DNA from: Tritrichomonas musculus
Taxonomy: Eukaryota > Parabasalia > Tritrichomonadida > Tritrichomonadidae
DNA: 64,000 nt
Reading direction: 5' to 3'
Assembly: GCA_039105265.1 (NCBI GenBank)
Contig: JAPFFF010000019.1
Coordinates: 682,001-746,000 of the forward strand
The notes under the pieces are model-generated. The model searched no databases. It saw nothing but the letters and a program-made list of their open reading frames with translations, and was not told the DNA's origin. Made by a program: the position numbers and the translations under genes. Below are positions 60,179 through 64,000 of the stretch, in pieces; position 1 is the stretch's first letter; every line of letters begins with the position of its first letter.

Positions 60179-61993
60179 ATGTTTTGGTTAATTTTTCTAG
60201 CTTCTTCAATTTGTTTTGGGTTTACAATAATACAATTTATTAGAATCGACCTTCTTCCATTATGCTTTTACATCAGTATTTCTTGGGTGTTCGGAGCTAT
60301 GTTCACGTCCATTATAATTTTTATTCTGAACTTTTTACTTCCATTGAACTGGTTCCTTGCTCTTGTAACAATTGCAATACAGTCCGCAACTATCTACTAC
60401 ATTCGAATCTATTTAAAGAAAACACGAAAACAAAGCTATTTAAATTTTTCGTCGATCAGATTGGAAGGTCCTGCAGGATTATATTTTCTCTTAGCTTTTG
60501 TCTCAGTTATTACAGCTATTCATCTTTTTCTATGCTTTTATCAATTTCCTTCTAAAATACCGAGTGAAGCAAGCGATTTTATTGATATAGAAATGTCGTT
60601 TATTTCATCAGTTCGATATGGTATTAATAAATGGCGAAGGAATTTATTTTTATATAAAGATCCACTTAACCTGAACGGTTATTTTGTAAATCCATCATTG
60701 CCTCTCCTCTTTGCTGCAGCTCTTGATGCACTTGGTTTAGATTATGCAGAATCAACAGTTATTATTTCATTTCTTAATACAGTTAGTACAGCTGTTTTTA
60801 TTTACCATTATATGGCTTACTTTTCACACCATCCTTTACTATGTAGTATTTGCTTCATGTTCAATGGAAGTTTAACATTTTTCAGAATTTTATTTGGCGA
60901 AACATGCCAAAATAATGATTATGTTCGAAACATTTGTTATAGAACTCAGGTTCCATGGTATTCATTAATAGGATCATTGATGACTTTTTCAAAAGAATTT
61001 TCTTTTGCTCTTCCTTTGTCAATTGTTTCTTTACTTTTTGCGCAATATCCAAATAGACAGAATGCTGGCCGCCAATATTATTTAATAGCAGGAATTGCGG
61101 CAGCACTTAATCCTAGCGTTGGCTCATCAACTTGTCTCTTTCTTGTTTGCTCATGCTTTTCAAAATCATTTAAATATGTAATGCCTTTTATACTAACATT
61201 AATTCCAAAGTTTTTCAAAATTAATTTTCAAAACTTTCCAATTTGGCGCGAATATCAAATGTATGGTATTTTTTACGCATGCATTGTAGTTTGGTTTGAT
61301 CAATTTGGACCAATGCTTATATCAATGTTTATTCCTATTTCAGCAGCTGATGATAACATTACAGTTCATAGATTTTTAGCATTTGCATCAGGATTTCTTC
61401 TGATTAACTTAAATCGATTTGGAAACAGCTATTTTGAAAATGTTGTTGCAATAATGACAGTCATTTTACCATCAATTTGTATTTATTTCGTCGAGGATCT
61501 CAATTATATCACTAAATTATTCAAAAATCAACTTTACAGAGGAATTTTGTCAGCAATTGCTATATTTATCTATGTTTCATTTATAGCTGGTGGAATTGCA
61601 GGTATTTTCCATATTTCAGATGTACCGATGAAGTTATTAAGTGAGTCTGACATTGACTGTGGAAAATGGATAATGAAGAATATTAAAAGATATGAAACTA
61701 TTTTATCAGAGCCAATCAAACATAATCCAGGATCCTTAATTAGCGGTCGTCAACTTTTATGCGGCGATTTAAATATGGTTTGGAAGTCAGGAGCAAATGT
61801 TACACAATCATTAAGATTAATTAGGCAAGTTGAAATTACCAAAAAGCCCAAACAAATAATGAATATTATTAATTCCAATTATTTTGCGACAATTAAAGGC
61901 ACTTTGCTTAATGACCTTGCTCGAAGAGGCAGATCCGATTTAGTGTTATTATACGAAAATCAAAAATATGAAATTTTTAAGATCAAAACTTAA
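60179..61993 (+). CDS. Polytopic membrane protein, GT-C glycosyltransferase-like
   Basis: 604 residues with about eleven hydrophobic segments. After two or three N-terminal helices, a loop carries EASDFIDIE (about 137-145), an acidic motif in the position where GT-C mannosyl/glucosyltransferases hold a catalytic acid in their first luminal loop. NGYFVNPSLPLLFAAALDALG and NPSVG occur in later loops. The soluble C-terminal 110 residues include CGKWIMKNI and SGRQLLCGDLNMVWKSG, a pattern like GT-C/YfhO-type C-terminal domains (GRxxxxGxxxxW). It could glycosylate lipid or protein with a dolichol-linked sugar. Assignment is by architecture only. The previous gene ends 116 bp upstream on the same strand. 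Confidence 0.88.
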   Translation: MFWLIFLASSICFGFTIIQFIRIDLLPLCFYISISWVFGAMFTSIIIFILNFLLPLNWFLALVTIAIQSATIYYIRIYLKKTRKQSYLNFSSIRLEGPAGLYFLLAFVSVITAIHLFLCFYQFPSKIPSEASDFIDIEMSFISSVRYGINKWRRNLFLYKDPLNLNGYFVNPSLPLLFAAALDALGLDYAESTVIISFLNTVSTAVFIYHYMAYFSHHPLLCSICFMFNGSLTFFRILFGETCQNNDYVRNICYRTQVPWYSLIGSLMTFSKEFSFALPLSIVSLLFAQYPNRQNAGRQYYLIAGIAAALNPSVGSSTCLFLVCSCFSKSFKYVMPFILTLIPKFFKINFQNFPIWREYQMYGIFYACIVVWFDQFGPMLISMFIPISAADDNITVHRFLAFASGFLLINLNRFGNSYFENVVAIMTVILPSICIYFVEDLNYITKLFKNQLYRGILSAIAIFIYVSFIAGGIAGIFHISDVPMKLLSESDIDCGKWIMKNIKRYETILSEPIKHNPGSLISGRQLLCGDLNMVWKSGANVTQSLRLIRQVEITKKPKQIMNIINSNYFATIKGTLLNDLARRGRSDLVLLYENQKYEIFKIKT

Positions 61994-62155
61994 TAATTTC
62001 ATCTATTCCTTTTTTTTTAAGTAATATTATAAATAAAATGTAATTTCTGTTGTTAATTAAAATTTCAGATTTTAACCGATTCAAAAAGTTGATAAAAAGA
62101 ACAAATATTTATTCAAATCAAAATTTTTTAAGTTTTCAAATTAAATTTTTACAAA

Positions 62156-62764
62156 ATGAATGATGATGGTGAATATCTGTCTGATCTTTCGTCATCGTGT
62201 GAAGAAGATGAGCAACTATCAAATAAAGTAAAATTACATCAGAGCAATAGTAACAATGATAATAATAATGATAATCAAAACAATAGTAATTATATTTATT
62301 CTAATGATAATAATAATGATACCCATACTAATCGTGATGATATTTATCATACTATATATTCAATTAGTGCACGGGAAAGAGAACAGCTCGAATTAAAAGA
62401 AGCCATTCGATTATCTCTTCTTGAATCGGGGAAAAATAATGTTATAATTCCAAAATATGAAGATAACTTCAATAGTTCTAGTAATTACCAAAACAAATTC
62501 AATAGAAATAAATACGCACAAATAAAGAATCAATCTAAAAAGAGCAGGCATCATCATCATAAAAAACATAATGACGATGATAATGATGGAATTATGGACC
62601 AAGAAGTATCAATTGAACAAATTATCCTTCAATCTAAGAAAGAAGAGGAGAGTACAAAAGCTATACGTGAGTATATCTCAAGTAAAGAAAATCTTCAATC
62701 AACACTTAAAGAACTTCCAGGTGTTGATCCTGATGACCCATGTTTTTCTCAATTTTACGATTAA
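62156..62764 (+). CDS. UIM protein with Rpn10-like C-terminal motif
   Basis: 202 residues. A ubiquitin-interacting motif is clear at 74-90 (ERELKEAIRLSLLE type, with Ala83 and Ser87 as the core). A weaker one may lie at VSIEQIILQSKKEEE. The last 25 residues, ENLQSTLKELPGVDPDD, match the tail of proteasome subunit Rpn10/PSMD4 (FLQSVLENLPGVDPNN). Rpn10's N-terminal VWA domain is absent, replaced by Asn/Asp-rich low complexity (30-65) and a His/Lys-rich patch (about 125-140). It may be a ubiquitin receptor or proteasome-associated adaptor. Confidence 0.87.
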   Translation: MNDDGEYLSDLSSSCEEDEQLSNKVKLHQSNSNNDNNNDNQNNSNYIYSNDNNNDTHTNRDDIYHTIYSISAREREQLELKEAIRLSLLESGKNNVIIPKYEDNFNSSSNYQNKFNRNKYAQIKNQSKKSRHHHHKKHNDDDNDGIMDQEVSIEQIILQSKKEEESTKAIREYISSKENLQSTLKELPGVDPDDPCFSQFYD

Positions 62765-62965
62765 TTTTCTATCTTTTATATGTAAATCATGTTTTTTATA
62801 TAAAAAAAATTTTATATGAACTCATTATACTTTAATAAGTAACACTCAAACATTTAAATTGAAATTCATCTAGACCAATAGATTCAAGTACTTGAATAAA
62901 AACAATTTTTATTATAAAATACATACAAATATTAAATTTCGCAGTACAGAAAAAAAAAATAGTAA

Positions 62966-64000
62966 TCACCAAAAATCATCATTATGACCATCACCATCAA
63001 ATTTTAATTGGCCAAACATATCATCAGATGGTTCATCATCATCATTACTACTTTTATCATCAAGATTGTTATTTTGATCATCATCACTTTTTGGTTCAGT
63101 TGATAATTCATTATCTTGAGTTGGAGAAGCAGAAGATTTCAAAAGTTTATTACTATCCGAATCTGATTCATTTTCAGATAATGCAAGCGTGTGAGTAATT
63201 TCGCCTTCGCCATTATTATCACTTTTATCATCATCAAAATTATCAAAATTGTCATCATTTTCTTCTTTATTGCCAATATCTCTATCTTCTTCTTTCTCTT
63301 CTTCATCATTATGATTGGAGTTTATAGCTTGTTCGTTTTCGCTATTATTATCATCGTGAACTTCACTTTTATTATCAACTTTTTCAATTGAATCATTTGT
63401 GCTATTGTTATTAGATAGATTATCTTCATTGAATGCTGAAGACGATTGGCTAATGATAGATGAATCTAAATCACTTTTCTTAATTTCATTTTCTTTTACT
63501 TTTTCACTTTCATTTTCGGTTTTACTTTCTTTTTCTTTATCTTCTTCCTTATTTTCAAACTGACTTTCTTTTTCAAATTCTGCGATTTTTTTATCAATTT
63601 CAGCTTCATCAAAAGTACTATTTTTTGAGTTTGATATGTTTTCACTATCAAGTAATCGACGAAGGGATGAGTCAAGATTTGGCTGATTTGGACGTTGAGT
63701 TTGATCAGTAGATTGCTTTTTGTCGAAGATAATGGACTCTTCACCTTCTTCTTTTGTAATCTCTTCTGAATTCATGTTCAAATCTTCACCATCTTCTTTT
63801 TCTGAATGATGTTCTGTATCATTTAATTTGTCGCCAAGCGTTTCAATTATATTTGAGAGAGATTGCATTTTATCTTTTGAAATTGAATTAATTATATTAG
63901 TTTGTGAACCATTGTTGTCAACAGTTGATATGCTGCTATTTGATTTTTCCAATTCTAACTTCTGTTCTTCGTTACTATTAACGTTAATGTTTTTATCTTC
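62966..64000 (-). CDS. Acidic low-complexity protein, 3' part (runs off right edge)
   Basis: The frame ends with a stop at 62966 and remains open through base 64000, so the start is outside the window. The visible 344 residues are Asp/Glu/Asn/Ser-rich and disordered, with many EE, DD and NN runs and several SxxE/SxDE casein-kinase-2-like sites. The C-terminus reads SDDMFGQLKFDGDGHNDDFW, a short aromatic-acidic tail that may be a binding peptide. No domain recognised. Confidence 0.8.
   Translation of the reverse strand, partial: EDKNINVNSNEEQKLELEKSNSSISTVDNNGSQTNIINSISKDKMQSLSNIIETLGDKLNDTEHHSEKEDGEDLNMNSEEITKEEGEESIIFDKKQSTDQTQRPNQPNLDSSLRRLLDSENISNSKNSTFDEAEIDKKIAEFEKESQFENKEEDKEKESKTENESEKVKENEIKKSDLDSSIISQSSSAFNEDNLSNNNSTNDSIEKVDNKSEVHDDNNSENEQAINSNHNDEEEKEEDRDIGNKEENDDNFDNFDDDKSDNNGEGEITHTLALSENESDSDSNKLLKSSASPTQDNELSTEPKSDDDQNNNLDDKSSNDDDEPSDDMFGQLKFDGDGHNDDFW

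Noticed and set aside
1-64000. tRNA, rRNA, CRISPR arrays, retroelement or viral core genes
   Set aside because: I looked for tRNA T-loop strings (GTTCRANNC with matching arms), repeat-spacer arrays, reverse transcriptase and polymerase motifs by eye and saw none that held up. A covariance-model tRNA scan and a protein profile search would be decisive.

Overview
This looks like nuclear DNA of a parabasalid protist of the Tritrichomonas/Trichomonas type (inference). The signs are strong AT bias, compact and mostly intronless genes with AT-rich spacers, and gene families common in trichomonads (Rab GTPases, AGC and CDK-like kinases, TBC proteins, MIF, sphingomyelin-synthase-like enzymes). One spliceosomal intron has a GTATGT donor and a fused TCTAACATTTAG branch/acceptor block, the known trichomonad arrangement. 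Several genes have a TCA-Y-W initiator-like element close to the ATG. No rRNA, tRNA, CRISPR, viral or retroelement gene was recognised.

Layout. 1-1316: 5' part of a coiled-coil protein, then a 2.2 kb AT-rich gap. 3521-8252: a sphingomyelin-synthase-like membrane enzyme, MIF and an unknown helical protein. 8253-11007: gene-free, with two inverted-repeat elements. 11008-14736: a PH-AGC kinase and a MOK/MAK-like kinase. 15141-24000: an intron-bearing TBC-like protein, a CLEC16A-like FPL protein, a TRIC-like channel, an ARM-like protein and a C2-like/coiled-coil protein. 23541-35966: a HEAT-like giant, transketolase, a SPT20-like SAGA subunit, COG3, a probably myristoylated zinc protein and a tyrosyl-tRNA-synthetase-like paralog.

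35967-43766 is a decayed island. Its core is a 2.76 kb MULE DNA transposon with 59-bp terminal inverted repeats and a perfect 9-bp target duplication. A smaller TTAA-flanked element is nested inside it, and unidentified coding fossils surround it. 43767-50926: two Rab GTPases, a PPP phosphatase, a long coiled-coil protein, centrin and a small acidic protein. 50927-52659 holds a 1.37 kb element with identical 38-bp terminal repeats and TA flanks. 52660-64000: a 2117-residue protein resembling bridge-like lipid transfer proteins, a histidine phosphatase, a GT-C-like membrane protein, a UIM protein with an Rpn10-like tail, and the 3' part of an acidic protein.

Functional theme. Many genes concern membrane traffic and lipids: Rabs, a TBC RabGAP candidate, COG3, CLEC16A-like, an SMS-like enzyme, a BLTP-like protein and a TRIC-like channel. 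Their proximity is not evidence of co-regulation. Several open frames extend upstream of the likely start only because no stop intervenes. I used the first ATG supported by homology or an initiator-like site.
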